DNA of 51,754 nt from Bacteroidaceae bacterium (GCA_017651245.1 JAGCDQ010000066.1:1-51754), one strand, 5' to 3'; shown: positions 11,823 through 21,155, counted from the first letter of the stretch. Notes: a model not told the origin generated them from the sequence alone. Translations and numbers: made by a program.

Positions 11823-14000
11823 ATGAAAAAGTGGATTCTTTGGACATTCGTGGTGCTGGTGGTGCTGGGCATCGCTGGGTTTGTGGCGTGGCGATATTGG
11901 CCAGTTGAGAAGATAGACCTTGAGCAATATACCCCATCGGAAGAGTTCGAACCAGCTTGGGAAGCTTTGGAGGTGCAGTCGAAGACACCTGAGTATGACA
12001 TTGAGGAGACCGTGAGGGCGATGAATGCGCTGGAAGTGGCTCAGTGTCAGTCAGAAGACTTTATGTCCTACTTGGAGTATGTGGCGAAGCAGGACTTCAC
12101 TCGGGTGGCACCTGAGGTGTTGGAACAAAAGAAGAAGCTGTTTCCTATCTTGCAGCGTCTCTATGAGTTGCAGAAGGAATACGAGGAACTGGACGATGTG
12201 TGGATGCTGATGCGGAGTGCGACGAGTGGAGCCAGCACTTTCGTGACGGAGGTGAATCCCGTGGGTGTCATTGGTTCGATGCTCACAGGCGATGCTACGT
12301 TGAGTACGGTGTCGGTGGGCAGCAGTATGGAGAAGGCACAGACGGCTGCTTTCGAAGAATATGAGAAGCAGAAGGAACTGAAGCGTAACCTGGAACGTGA
12401 GATAGAATCCGTGCGGATGTCGTACATCGAATATCTGGAGGATTACGCTCCCGTTTATTATAAGTACATGCAGGAGTGGGATGCCCTGTGTCTGAAGAAG
12501 GACAAGGCGTACATCGACCTCTATGGTGGACGTCCTATGGATGCCTACAACCAAACCCAAGAGGTGCTGAAAGACTATCCAACCAATCGTGAGGCGTTGT
12601 TGCTGAAGGGACTTTCGCTCATTCAGATGGCGGATGCCACACCTCCACCAAGTTTGGAAAACACCGCTCAACTGTTCACTGATTCCATCGATGGGGTGGT
12701 GGAGATGGGAAAACCCGATGAACGCACGGAACTTCTTCTTGAAGCAGAAACCACTCTTGACCAATACATCAAGCTCTATCCTTCTCGTTCTGCGCCTGCA
12801 TTGGTGCTGAAGGGCTTGCTCTATCGTGAGGAGGGAGAAGCAGCTAAGGCGGTGTCTTATTTCGATCAGGCATCGATGGAGTATCCCCGTCAGGCAGCGG
12901 CATTGACCGATTTGCTCGACAGCTACAAGGCACGCACCTATCTGAACAAGTCTGCGGAGGGAAAGTATCTGCTGCGCTTGTATCGCTCCACGATGGAAGG
13001 CTTTGGCATCTTCAGTCCGAACCTGCTGAAAGCGAACTACTATGCCCAGAATGGCGATACTGAGAAGAGTAAGGAGGAAATCTTCAATCACTTCTACCGT
13101 CGGGGCAACCAAGGGGTGTATGACTGTCTGCTCTCCGACATGCAGTATTGTGAGGAGAATATGTATAGCAGCTTCAAGCAGATCCTGATGGAGCAGTCGT
13201 TCTTGGATGTGTCGGTGGAGCCGACGATGAACTGGACGCTCTCCGACAAGGATGACGAGATCAAGGTGACCATCAACAACCGTTCCGACATCGATTTGGA
13301 GAACGTGCGCATCTTCCTCTGCCTGCACTACACGGATATGTACAAGGACGAGTATGATGTGCAGAAACTCCCATCCGTCAATATCATCAAGCATCACGAC
13401 AAGACCGAGATTGGGGTGGTGAAGCTTAATTATGAGGACAAGAAATACAATGACATCACCCGCATTCGTGCCATTGCGATGACCGACGATAAGATTTGCT
13501 GGATTGACAATGTGGATTACAAGTATATGAAGGCACAGGAGACCTCACGAAAGACTTCTGGGAAGCCCTCCAGCTCCACCACATCTGCCAAGCAGCAACT
13601 GCTCGAGGATTTCAATGTGGACAATGGAAAGCTCCAATCCATCATTCAGGAAGGGATGAAGGTGTATGGCACCGTGAGCGACGGCAACCTCTGGAACGAT
13701 GTGAAACGGGATGTGAAGAACCTCGTGACGGGCAAGGACAAGAAGCTGCGTATCGAATTGCCACGCATCCTCACCCTCATCGACCCTGTTTTCTCGCTCT
13801 ATCAGCTCAACGACAAGGACAAAGCGGTGCGACCTTCGGAGAACTACCTCTCAGGCTCCAACATCCGTCTGAAGTTCGATTATGAGCCCAAGCAGGACGA
13901 GACCTTGCCACTCTATATCTACAGCGACTTTGCCAACTTCAAAGTCACGATCAAGTTTGAGGAAGGGAAGCCTGCGGTGAAGAAGGTGGAGTTATTATAA
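11823..14000 (+). CDS. Membrane-anchored protein of unknown function with TPR-like helical repeats
   Basis: I do not recognise a named family. The 725-residue product starts with one membrane helix (about residues 4-24, followed by WRYWPVEK), so it is probably anchored in the inner membrane with a large periplasmic part. Residues ~190-240 look like a coiled coil. Residues ~260-420 contain helical pairs typical of TPR proteins (AYNQTQEVLKDYPTNREALLLKGL, quoted in part as ALLLKGLSL and ALVLKGLLYREEGEAAKAVSYF). The C-terminal half is beta-rich with a Ser/Thr linker near residue 580. The ATG at 11823 fits the promoter; an ATG two codons earlier (11817) is equally possible. It ends 6 nt inside the convergent barrel gene. 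An assembly or scaffold role is plausible but unproven. Confidence 0.8.
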   Translation: MKKWILWTFVVLVVLGIAGFVAWRYWPVEKIDLEQYTPSEEFEPAWEALEVQSKTPEYDIEETVRAMNALEVAQCQSEDFMSYLEYVAKQDFTRVAPEVLEQKKKLFPILQRLYELQKEYEELDDVWMLMRSATSGASTFVTEVNPVGVIGSMLTGDATLSTVSVGSSMEKAQTAAFEEYEKQKELKRNLEREIESVRMSYIEYLEDYAPVYYKYMQEWDALCLKKDKAYIDLYGGRPMDAYNQTQEVLKDYPTNREALLLKGLSLIQMADATPPPSLENTAQLFTDSIDGVVEMGKPDERTELLLEAETTLDQYIKLYPSRSAPALVLKGLLYREEGEAAKAVSYFDQASMEYPRQAAALTDLLDSYKARTYLNKSAEGKYLLRLYRSTMEGFGIFSPNLLKANYYAQNGDTEKSKEEIFNHFYRRGNQGVYDCLLSDMQYCEENMYSSFKQILMEQSFLDVSVEPTMNWTLSDKDDEIKVTINNRSDIDLENVRIFLCLHYTDMYKDEYDVQKLPSVNIIKHHDKTEIGVVKLNYEDKKYNDITRIRAIAMTDDKICWIDNVDYKYMKAQETSRKTSGKPSSSTTSAKQQLLEDFNVDNGKLQSIIQEGMKVYGTVSDGNLWNDVKRDVKNLVTGKDKKLRIELPRILTLIDPVFSLYQLNDKDKAVRPSENYLSGSNIRLKFDYEPKQDETLPLYIYSDFANFKVTIKFEEGKPAVKKVELL

Positions 14001-17000
14001 CTCTTCACTCCTTTTCTTCGGTTGTTTGTTGAATCGGTATATCGCGTGCAGAATGCCATACGATGGGATGACGTTGTAGAAGGTTTCTGTGCATCCCTGT
14101 GCATTGTAGGTGCGCTGCACGTTGGAGAGCTTGCCCAACAGGTCGAAACCATCGAACATGATGGTTAGCTTACCCTTGAACAGTCGTTTTGCCAGATGGG
14201 CATTCCACACCAGTTCATTCGTGTTCATCGTAGGGTCGCTGTAACCGCGGCGGCTGTACATTGTGATGTCGCTTGATACCTGCATGTCCCAAGGGAGTTC
14301 CAGCTGTCCCCTGAGGCCGTAATTGAAAGTGTACACGTTGATGGCGTTGAATCCTGCACGCTTGCTGTCGGAGTGCTGGTAATTGAGGTTGCCCGATGCC
14401 GTCAATTCCATCTTGGAGGAAGGTTGCCAGCGAAGGCTGAAATTCTCATTGAAGTTATCCGACGTCACTACCGACTTCGTGGCGTTGAGGCTTTCATCAG
14501 TACTGCTCAAATCCACGCTGTTGTTGTGGAAATAACCCACGCGCTGTGACAATCTCCATTTGTCGTTCTTATCAATCGCCAGGTTGATGCCAGCATTGGT
14601 ATTGATGCTCCAGTTGCCGTTGACGTTGTCAGGCGTGATGGTGCGCACACCCGTTTCCTTGTTATAGATGTAGCCAGAAGCCACTGCATTTTCCGTGATG
14701 GTGGCGTTCACCGACGAATTGAAGAAGGTCTTGTGCCATTTGTCACGATATCCCATTCCGATGTTGTGACTGCGTGTGTTCTTCAGGTGGGGATTTCCCA
14801 GCGTGATGACAAGTGGGTTGCTGTCGTCACGAATGTTGAGCAGGCTCGTCATCGATGGGGCAGTGGTGCTCATATCGTAATTGAACGAGATGCCCCTGTT
14901 GCGCTTGTACACGTCGTGAGTGAAATAGATGCTTGGGTTGAAGAATGTCGTGTTGCGACTCATCAACGTGTCGACCTGTGAGCCTCGGTGATAATCCATC
15001 TTCTCGCGCTGCATGGGGGCACCCACTCTGAGGTTGAGGCTGTTGGACACATTTTCGTTGAACAAAGCGAAGGTGTATGTCATCGCAACGTCGTGCGCGT
15101 ATTTCGTCGTCTTCGAGTGTGAACTGTTGTCTGCATCCAGTGTTGCCAGCATCTCGTCATACGAGGGCAGCGTACCCAACGGATGGGTGGTGCCGTTCTC
15201 CGATGTTGCCGCGTTCCATTCGTCCAGCTTATTCAGCAGATAGAGCGAGTTGTTTGTGTCGTCGTAGTCATAACGGAAGTCGTAACTGACCTGGAACTGA
15301 TGACGGTGATTCTTGTCCAGTGCTCCTCCAAACACACCGCCCACATGTCCGCTCCTCGACAAATCTTTCGTGGGGTTGTAACGGTTGCGAAAATCGGTGG
15401 AGGTTTGAGGTTGGAGGTTTGAGGATTGAGGTTGGAGATTTGAGGTTTGAGAGTTAAGGTTAAAATAATCCAGTTGGTAGTGCTCAAAGTTGTCAGCCAC
15501 ACGCTTGGAGTAGTTGTAGCCGTAGGTCAGATTGTAGAAGATGTAGTCGTTATGGGCAGGGCTTCCTGACAGGAAACCGTCGATGCCCAAGTTGTGATGG
15601 TGACCTATTCCCTTGCTGGTGGTCATAGTGCGGTTGATGGCATAGCGGCGCAGCAAGTCTCCTGCATTGGGCGTCATGATGCTGTCCATCCATGCCTTGC
15701 CCCATTGGGCAGCCACATCCTCTGCAAGGGTGACGCTGGCACTGTTGCCTCGGTTGTCCCACTTGCTGTAGCTGTAGGTGGGGCGCATCACCAGATAGAC
15801 GTGGCGGAAAGTCTCCCAAAGCTGTTCCCCGTGCTCCAGACGCAGGTCGTGGTCGGTGCGGAAATTCCAGTTGTAGTTGCGGCTGTTGTGGAAATTCCTT
15901 CCATACGTGTCACCTCCCTCGAGGAAGTTGGCACTGCTGGTGTGCGAAGCGTTGTCTGTGTCGGTGTAGGAGCCTGATACACTTGCCTGATAGGCATAGA
16001 TACCCTCCTTATCCGTCATGAAGTTGCCGCCTCCGTTATACGTCTTCGTGATGCCGCCCGTCTGTTCCAGTCCTCTCCATTCTCCCTCATAGCCGGGGCC
16101 GTCTTGTGCATTCACGTTGTTCACGTTGCCATACAGCATCAGTCGGGTGTTCTCCGTGAATCGCAAGCCAAACAACCTGCCCAGATATTTCGTGTCCAGC
16201 TTCCTCTCCGCATTGCGGTGGAAGGGGGTGCCGACACCTCCCTCTACATTGGCTATCCAGCCCGTCGCATACTCTTTCTTCAGCTTCACGTTCATCACCA
16301 GTTCCTTCTTTGCTGTCTTCTCTCGTGGCGTTCCTTTCAGTTCCTCAGGCACACGCTCATACGACTGGATGTTCTTCACCATATACGACGGCATGTTCTC
16401 CAGCAGCAGCTCGCGGTCGCTGTCGAAGAAGTTCTTTCCGTTCAGCAGCAAGGCATCCACCTGCTTGCCGTTCACCTTGATCACGCCGCCTTTCTCCAGT
16501 TCCACGCCAGGCAACTTGCGGATCAGTTCGTTCAGCATCGAACCCTCCGCCATGTTGAACGCATCGGCATCATACACCAGCGTGTCGCCGTTCATGTAGA
16601 ACTTCAGTTTCGTTGCCACCACCACAATGTCATCCAGTTCATACTCATTCTTCTTGGGCACCGTGCGCAGGTAGATGGTCTTCATCGTTCGGTAGTTCTC
16701 ACGCTTGTACAACTTCTTGATTTCCAATGGCACATACTTGGTCGTGTAGCCCTCCGCACCAATCTTGATCAGATAGTCGCCAGCCTTCGTGACCGGGAAC
16801 GACAGCGAAGAGTTCTTGTAGTACTCCTCGTCCTGATATTCCGAGTGAATCGTATCGACAAACGAGCTGTCCGCTGCCCACAGCAACTCAGCCTTCACGC
16901 CCTTGACAGGGTCGTGCGTCAGGTGGTCTTTCACATCTGCCATCATCAGCAACGTCCTCGCATTTTTCGTCGAGTCAGCCTCTTTGTCTTGTGCCCACAG

Positions 17001-17051
17001 TAATGTGGCCACCATAAGCAGTAGCAGTGATAGAAAATATTTCAATTTCAT
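13995..17051 (-). CDS. Outer membrane beta-barrel protein, TonB-dependent-receptor-like
   Basis: The 1018-residue product has a signal peptide (MKLKYFLSLLLLMVATLLWAQ; cut after WA or AQ). A carboxypeptidase-regulatory-like beta domain follows (residues ~30-130). Next comes a plug-like region with LDDIVVVATKLKFYMNGDTL and LNELIRKLPGVELEKGG, typical of the outer-membrane beta-barrel family that resembles TonB receptors but lacks a SusD partner. The rest is barrel strands rich in aromatic residues. Residues ~530-550 are encoded by nine tandem heptanucleotides. No transport substrate can be read from context. The gene converges on and overlaps its neighbour by 6 nt. Confidence 0.88.
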   Translation of the reverse strand: MKLKYFLSLLLLMVATLLWAQDKEADSTKNARTLLMMADVKDHLTHDPVKGVKAELLWAADSSFVDTIHSEYQDEEYYKNSSLSFPVTKAGDYLIKIGAEGYTTKYVPLEIKKLYKRENYRTMKTIYLRTVPKKNEYELDDIVVVATKLKFYMNGDTLVYDADAFNMAEGSMLNELIRKLPGVELEKGGVIKVNGKQVDALLLNGKNFFDSDRELLLENMPSYMVKNIQSYERVPEELKGTPREKTAKKELVMNVKLKKEYATGWIANVEGGVGTPFHRNAERKLDTKYLGRLFGLRFTENTRLMLYGNVNNVNAQDGPGYEGEWRGLEQTGGITKTYNGGGNFMTDKEGIYAYQASVSGSYTDTDNASHTSSANFLEGGDTYGRNFHNSRNYNWNFRTDHDLRLEHGEQLWETFRHVYLVMRPTYSYSKWDNRGNSASVTLAEDVAAQWGKAWMDSIMTPNAGDLLRRYAINRTMTTSKGIGHHHNLGIDGFLSGSPAHNDYIFYNLTYGYNYSKRVADNFEHYQLDYFNLNSQTSNLQPQSSNLQPQTSTDFRNRYNPTKDLSRSGHVGGVFGGALDKNHRHQFQVSYDFRYDYDDTNNSLYLLNKLDEWNAATSENGTTHPLGTLPSYDEMLATLDADNSSHSKTTKYAHDVAMTYTFALFNENVSNSLNLRVGAPMQREKMDYHRGSQVDTLMSRNTTFFNPSIYFTHDVYKRNRGISFNYDMSTTAPSMTSLLNIRDDSNPLVITLGNPHLKNTRSHNIGMGYRDKWHKTFFNSSVNATITENAVASGYIYNKETGVRTITPDNVNGNWSINTNAGINLAIDKNDKWRLSQRVGYFHNNSVDLSSTDESLNATKSVVTSDNFNENFSLRWQPSSKMELTASGNLNYQHSDSKRAGFNAINVYTFNYGLRGQLELPWDMQVSSDITMYSRRGYSDPTMNTNELVWNAHLAKRLFKGKLTIMFDGFDLLGKLSNVQRTYNAQGCTETFYNVIPSYGILHAIYRFNKQPKKRSEEL
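15402..15464 (-). repeat. Nine degenerate tandem heptanucleotides inside the barrel gene
   Basis: Nine back-to-back 7-mers on the + strand: GGTTTGA, GGTTGGA, GGTTTGA, GGATTGA, GGTTGGA, GATTTGA, GGTTTGA, GAGTTAA, GGTTAAA. Their total, 63 nt, is exactly 21 codons, so the reading frame survives and encodes a low-complexity Asn/Gln/Ser/Pro stretch. Loss or gain of one unit would shift the frame. Confidence 0.85.
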
Positions 17052-17082
17052 GAAGAAAAAGGTGTCTCTGTAAAAATCGCTG

Positions 17083-17090
17083 CAAAGTTA
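17083..17090 (-). promoter_or_regulatory. -7 element upstream of the barrel gene
   Basis: The complement reads TAACTTTG, a good Bacteroidota -7 box 32 nt before the start codon. No convincing TTTG lies at the expected upstream distance, so the call rests on one element. Confidence 0.5.
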
Positions 17091-17174
17091 CGGTTTAATC
17101 GCCACATATCGGGTATGTTTCATCATCTTTGTTGTTTTTCCCTCTCTTTTTCAGCCATTTTTTCCTGTGGGGGT

Positions 17175-17206
17175 GTTGGTGGTGTGCAGGAAATGTTGTA
17201 AATTTG
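17175..17206 (+). promoter_or_regulatory. Promoter of the M48 peptidase-vsr pair
   Basis: GTTG at 17175-17178, 20-bp spacer, TAAATTTG at 17199-17206. The start codon of the M48 gene follows 43 nt downstream. Confidence 0.65.
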
Positions 17207-17249
17207 CCACCCAATCAATCACATCTAAAAGAATCAATACGAAAGAAAG

Positions 17250-18119
17250 ATGAAAAGCGTAAAATTAATCATGCTGGTGGTGCTCACAGCCATTCTTGCC
17301 AGTTGTGGAACCACTACCCAAGTGCCCGTCACAGGACGCAAGCAGCGACTCGTTGTCAGCGACGAACAGGTCATGAGCCTCAGTAATCAGGAGTATCAGA
17401 GCTACATGAAGACGGCGAAACTCTCCACCAATGCCGCCAACACAGCCATGGTGAAACGCTGTGGACAGCGGTTGGCGACTGCCGTCGAGACCTATCTGAG
17501 AAACAACGGCTATGCCAACGAAATCGCCAACTACAAGTGGGAGTTCAACCTCGTGCAGAACAACCAAGTCAACGCCTTCTGTATGCCTGGCGGAAAGATT
17601 GTGGTGTATGAAGGCATCCTTCCCGTCACACAGGATGAGGCTTCCCTTGCCATCGTTTTGGGGCATGAAATCGCCCATGCGGTGGCAAAGCACTCCGCAG
17701 AGCGCATCAGCAACGACCAGAAGCAGCAGACCGCCGTGTCTGTGCTCGGTGGTGTGGCATCAGTAGCGGGTATGGGACCCAACACCTCCAGCATCGTCTC
17801 CTCAGTCGTGGGCTTAGGCACCAAGGCATTCACCTCAGGCTTCTCTCGCAGTCAGGAAAGTGAAGCAGACCACATCGGACTCATCTTCGCCGCGATGGCT
17901 GGCTATGACCCTGAGAACGCCCTCTCTTTCTGGCAGCGCATGGCAGCGGCAGGCAACAGCTCCAACTCCATCTTCAGCGACCACCCCTCCGACGAGAAGC
18001 GCATCAAGCAGATTCAGGGATGGATACCTGAAGCCAAGAAGTACTACAACCCGGGCAACACTTCCACTACGACGCCCACGACTTCAGGCAAGACCCTGAG
18101 GTATTCCACGAAAAAGTGA
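17250..18119 (+). CDS. M48 family zinc metalloprotease, lipoprotein
   Basis: Predicted periplasmic zinc endopeptidase of the LoiP/BepA type, which clears misfolded outer-membrane proteins. The 289-residue product has a lipoprotein signal ending in ILASC with the lipid-modified Cys19; the next residues (GTTTQ) are not acidic, so surface export is not predicted. The catalytic HEIAH is at residues 139-143, with the third ligand in ESEADHIG (Glu205). There are no TPR repeats, unlike BepA, so it is closer to LoiP/YcaL. The stop codon overlaps the vsr GTG start (GTGA), so the two are co-translated. Confidence 0.9.
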   Translation: MKSVKLIMLVVLTAILASCGTTTQVPVTGRKQRLVVSDEQVMSLSNQEYQSYMKTAKLSTNAANTAMVKRCGQRLATAVETYLRNNGYANEIANYKWEFNLVQNNQVNAFCMPGGKIVVYEGILPVTQDEASLAIVLGHEIAHAVAKHSAERISNDQKQQTAVSVLGGVASVAGMGPNTSSIVSSVVGLGTKAFTSGFSRSQESEADHIGLIFAAMAGYDPENALSFWQRMAAAGNSSNSIFSDHPSDEKRIKQIQGWIPEAKKYYNPGNTSTTTPTTSGKTLRYSTKK

Positions 18120-18622
18120 ACGAACAGGAAACCATTTCTCCGCAGCGACATGCAAACATGGCGGCGATCCACGGCAAGGACACCAAACCCGAGCTGCTGG
18201 TGCGCCGCTATTTGTGGGGGAATGGTTTCCGTTATCGTCTGAACTATCCCCGCTTGCCTGGCAAACCCGACATCGTGCTCCGACGCTACCGCACCTGCAT
18301 CTTCATCAACGGCTGCTTCTGGCACGGACACGAAGGTTGTCCCTACTACAAAGTGCCCAAGACCAACACCACCTTCTGGCAAAACAAGGTGACTCGCAAC
18401 AAAGCACGTGACCTGAAAGTGCAGCACGAACTCGCCGCCATGGGATGGCACTCCATCACCATCTGGGAATGTGAACTCCGCCCCCACCAACGGCAACAAA
18501 CCCTCCAGTCACTTGCCTACACCCTCAACAAAATCTTCCTCCAAGACCACACCATCCACCACTACGAAATCCCCGAAGAACCCTCCCACATGGCTGCGGA
18601 AGATACGCTTCCAACCACTTAA
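18116..18622 (+). CDS. vsr: Very short patch repair (Vsr) endonuclease
   Basis: Vsr nicks DNA 5' of a T in T:G mismatches produced by deamination of 5-methylcytosine. The 168-residue product contains the GKPDIVL core with the metal-binding Asp52, the CIFINGCFWHGHEGC segment with the structural zinc ligands, and FWQNKVTRNKARD. A C-terminal tail of about 25 residues is unusual. The usual partner, a C5-cytosine methylase, is not next to it or anywhere in the window. The GTG start overlaps the M48 stop by 4 nt; this coupling to a peptidase gene is odd. Confidence 0.92.
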   Translation: MNEQETISPQRHANMAAIHGKDTKPELLVRRYLWGNGFRYRLNYPRLPGKPDIVLRRYRTCIFINGCFWHGHEGCPYYKVPKTNTTFWQNKVTRNKARDLKVQHELAAMGWHSITIWECELRPHQRQQTLQSLAYTLNKIFLQDHTIHHYEIPEEPSHMAAEDTLPTT

Positions 18623-18640
18623 CATACCTATATCCAACAA

Positions 18641-18675
18641 AGGAGAGGCATCCCATTCGGAGCCTCTCCTTTTTC
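18641..18675 (+). terminator. Intrinsic terminator after vsr
   Basis: Stem AGGAGAGGC with GCCTCTCCT around a 12-nt loop, followed by TTTTTC. It forms the left edge of dispersed repeat copy A. Confidence 0.88.
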
Positions 18676-18775
18676 GTTTAGCGTTTATCGGTTATCGTTC
18701 ATCGTTCATCGACACCCCGCACGGCTAAACCTCAAATCTCTTATCGTATCTTTAGCACGCTTGGCTTGCCAAGAA
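18676..18775 (+). repeat. Dispersed intergenic repeat, copy A
   Basis: After the terminator come heptanucleotides of the CGTTTAG/CGGTTAT type, then the block GACACCCCGCACGGCTAAAC, one AAATCTC unit, and a block ending in CTTGGCTTGCCAAGAA (itself a 6-bp palindrome). Copy B at 24601-24701 is nearly identical. The stretch 18776-18963 beyond it is A/T-rich with no gene. Confidence 0.85.
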
Positions 18776-18963
18776 CCTTCAGCTCGGCGGAGCCAAACCT
18801 TTAACCTTGACCTTAGACTATGTTTAACCGAATTATTGTTTCAATTTGAAAGCATATTCTTTTAAAATACTTTCTATTTGAAACGAATTTCTCATAAATT
18901 GTTTCAAAAAGTATTGTTTTGCGTTAATTTTGTGTTATTATTGACAATTTTATTCTTGTTTTT

Positions 18964-18994
18964 TTTGGCATTTCTCCAAAATTGTGTACCTTTG
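18964..18994 (+). promoter_or_regulatory. Promoter of the ATP-grasp/transglutaminase operon
   Basis: TTTG at 18964-18967, 19-bp spacer, TACCTTTG at 18987-18994. The resulting leader is about 90 nt and holds two CA-rich tracts (19054-19065 and 19072-19085) like those before several nitrogen genes in this window. Confidence 0.8.
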
Positions 18995-19091
18995 CATTGT
19001 GAAAAAGAAAAAAGTTGCCGTGATGAGAAAGTATAATAGTCGTTAATGCAGAGACACAAACACAAAATTATAACACAAACACAAGATTGAC

Positions 19092-20420
19092 ATGAACATC
19101 AGGATAAATGAATTAATAGATAGCCGCGACACAGTCAATAAATGGCTGGAGCGATATGGAGTAAGGTTCGGGGTGTATAAGCACGGGGTTTTCAACGAGC
19201 AACTTTTCCCCTTTGATTCTATCCCACGAATCATCTCCCATAGTGATTGGTCTTATTTGGAGACGGGTCTCAAGCAGCGTGTGTTGGCGCTTAACAAGTT
19301 TCTTTGGGATGTGTATCACGACAAGCGCATTATCAAAGATGGTATTATTCCTGAAGAGTTTGTGTACTCCTCAAAGGGCTATATGCCTGAGTGTGAAGGA
19401 ATCAATCCCACAGGAGAAGTTTATGCCCACATTGCTGGTATCGACTTGGTGGAAGGCAAGGACGGTCAATGGTATGTGTTGGAGGACAACTTGCGCATAC
19501 CTTCTGGCGCCAGCTATCCAATGATAGCCCGTGAGATCACCCGCAAGGTGTCGCCTCAGACGTTCACCCAGAATGCTGTGGCTGAAAACCGCAACTATTC
19601 CAAATTGCTCGCCACGATGATGGAAGAGATGAACAACGGTAGGGGTATCTCTGTCATTCTGACTCCTGGTCGCTACAACTCTGCCTACTTTGAACACAGC
19701 TACTTTGCGGAGAAGATTGGTGCCACCTTGGCATACCCTGGCGACCTCTTTGTGGAGGACAATAAAGTGTACTATGCGGGTATTTACAAGGAGAAGACCC
19801 GTGTGGGTTGCATCTATCGTCGTGTGAGTGATGAATACATAGACCCATTGATTTTTGAGGCTTCTTCGTTGCTGGGTATTCCGAATGTGATGCAGGCGTA
19901 CAAGTCGGGCAATGTGGCACTGATCAATGCCATCGGTAATGGTGTGGCAGACGACAAGGGCATTTATTATTTCGTTCCCAAGATGGTGGAGTATTATCTT
20001 GGCGAGCAGCCCATCCTGCAAAATGCCCCTACCTATCTGCCGTATTTCAAGAAAGACTATGACTATGTGCTGGCGAACATCCAGCGTCTGGTCATCAAGG
20101 ATGTCAGTGAAGCGGGTGGTTATGGTGTAGTGTTCGGCAAGGATTTGTCGAAAGAGAAGCTTGATGAATTGAAAGCATTGATCATTGACCAGCCACGGCG
20201 TTGGATTGCTCAGGAGGTCATTGACTTCAAGGATCTTGAGATATTGGAGGATGACAAGCCTGTGGAACGCAAGGCAGATCTTCGAGCCTTTGTGGTCAGC
20301 GGAAAAGAGACCAGGGTGTGGGCGAGTGGACTGACGCGGTTCTCAAGAAATCCCGATTCATTCGTGGTGAACTCTTCACAGGGAGGTGGATTCAAGGACA
20401 CCTGGGTGTTGGAGGAGTAA
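19092..20420 (+). CDS. Circularly permuted ATP-grasp type 2 family protein
   Basis: The 442-residue protein belongs to the circularly permuted ATP-grasp family (PF04174 type), predicted to form amide or peptide bonds with ATP. Diagnostic blocks are YVLEDNLRIPSGASY (residues 128-142), IKDVSEAGGYGVV (335-347), DLRAF (396-400) and NSSQGGGFKDTWVLE at the C terminus, which supply nucleotide and Mg2+ ligands. The ligated substrates are unknown for the family. In many bacteria it is followed by an alpha-E gene and a transglutaminase-like gene, as here. The ATG at 19092 is the first in frame after the promoter. No signal peptide; cytoplasmic. Confidence 0.92.
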   Translation: MNIRINELIDSRDTVNKWLERYGVRFGVYKHGVFNEQLFPFDSIPRIISHSDWSYLETGLKQRVLALNKFLWDVYHDKRIIKDGIIPEEFVYSSKGYMPECEGINPTGEVYAHIAGIDLVEGKDGQWYVLEDNLRIPSGASYPMIAREITRKVSPQTFTQNAVAENRNYSKLLATMMEEMNNGRGISVILTPGRYNSAYFEHSYFAEKIGATLAYPGDLFVEDNKVYYAGIYKEKTRVGCIYRRVSDEYIDPLIFEASSLLGIPNVMQAYKSGNVALINAIGNGVADDKGIYYFVPKMVEYYLGEQPILQNAPTYLPYFKKDYDYVLANIQRLVIKDVSEAGGYGVVFGKDLSKEKLDELKALIIDQPRRWIAQEVIDFKDLEILEDDKPVERKADLRAFVVSGKETRVWASGLTRFSRNPDSFVVNSSQGGGFKDTWVLEE

Positions 20421-20456
20421 TGGTTAAAAGTAAAAAAGTAAAAAGGATTTTGAGCT

Positions 20457-21155
20457 ATGGTTAAACATACAATCATATCGGCCAAGAAGGCCAACAGCCT
20501 CTACTGGCTGGGGAGATACGAGGAGCGGGTTTATATTACCCTGCATTTGTTACGGAAGTGTCATGATAAGATGATTGACGGTGAGTTGGAGGACTATTGG
20601 CCCATCTGGCAGAACTTAGACACCGCGGGCGTCTATCAAACTAACGAAGAGTTTATATTCGGCATCATGTATGACGATATCAATCCCAGCACCGTGATGT
20701 CTGCTCAGATGAGAGCAATGGACAATGCCATTCTTCTTCGTGAGGACATCCTTTCGGAAACGCTCAGTTATCTGGAAATGAGTCTGGCACTGCTGAAAGA
20801 ATGTCGCAACAAGCAAGAAAAGAATGTCATTTGCCTGCAACCCGTCATTGACTGGTCATTGGCCTTTTGGGGATCAGCTGAGCAAAGGCTGAAAAACCAC
20901 AAGGCACTCTACATTATGATGATTGGTCGCAACATAGAGAATCTGGACATGCTGCTGCGTTTTGACTACGACTTCGAACGGGTGGCGTTGGCATACGATT
21001 CTGTGAAGCACTACTTCCGTCATATGCCCAGCATTGTCGATGACCACATTGAAGAAGAACTCAACCGACTCATCACTCGGGAACGATTCAATCTCAAGGA
21101 TGTGGAATACAAGAATAAGTTACTGAAATTTATCAACCAATTGGTGAGGGTGTGA
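20457..21155 (+). CDS. Alpha-E domain protein
   Basis: An all-helical protein of 232 residues. It starts with ISAKKANSLYWLGRYEERV, the family's typical opening, and contains IGRNIENLDMLLRFDYDF. Alpha-E proteins (about 300 residues in most genomes) accompany permuted ATP-grasp proteins; no activity is established. This one is shorter than usual, with no visible frameshift, so it is probably a compact natural variant. The stop codon overlaps the GTG start of the next gene (GTGA). Confidence 0.88.
   Translation: MVKHTIISAKKANSLYWLGRYEERVYITLHLLRKCHDKMIDGELEDYWPIWQNLDTAGVYQTNEEFIFGIMYDDINPSTVMSAQMRAMDNAILLREDILSETLSYLEMSLALLKECRNKQEKNVICLQPVIDWSLAFWGSAEQRLKNHKALYIMMIGRNIENLDMLLRFDYDFERVALAYDSVKHYFRHMPSIVDDHIEEELNRLITRERFNLKDVEYKNKLLKFINQLVRV

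Noticed and set aside
12051-13397. 448-codon open frame antisense to the 725-residue protein gene
   Set aside because: The sense frame has a consensus promoter, a membrane helix at its start and typical amino-acid composition; the antisense frame is His/Leu-rich and unlike any protein.
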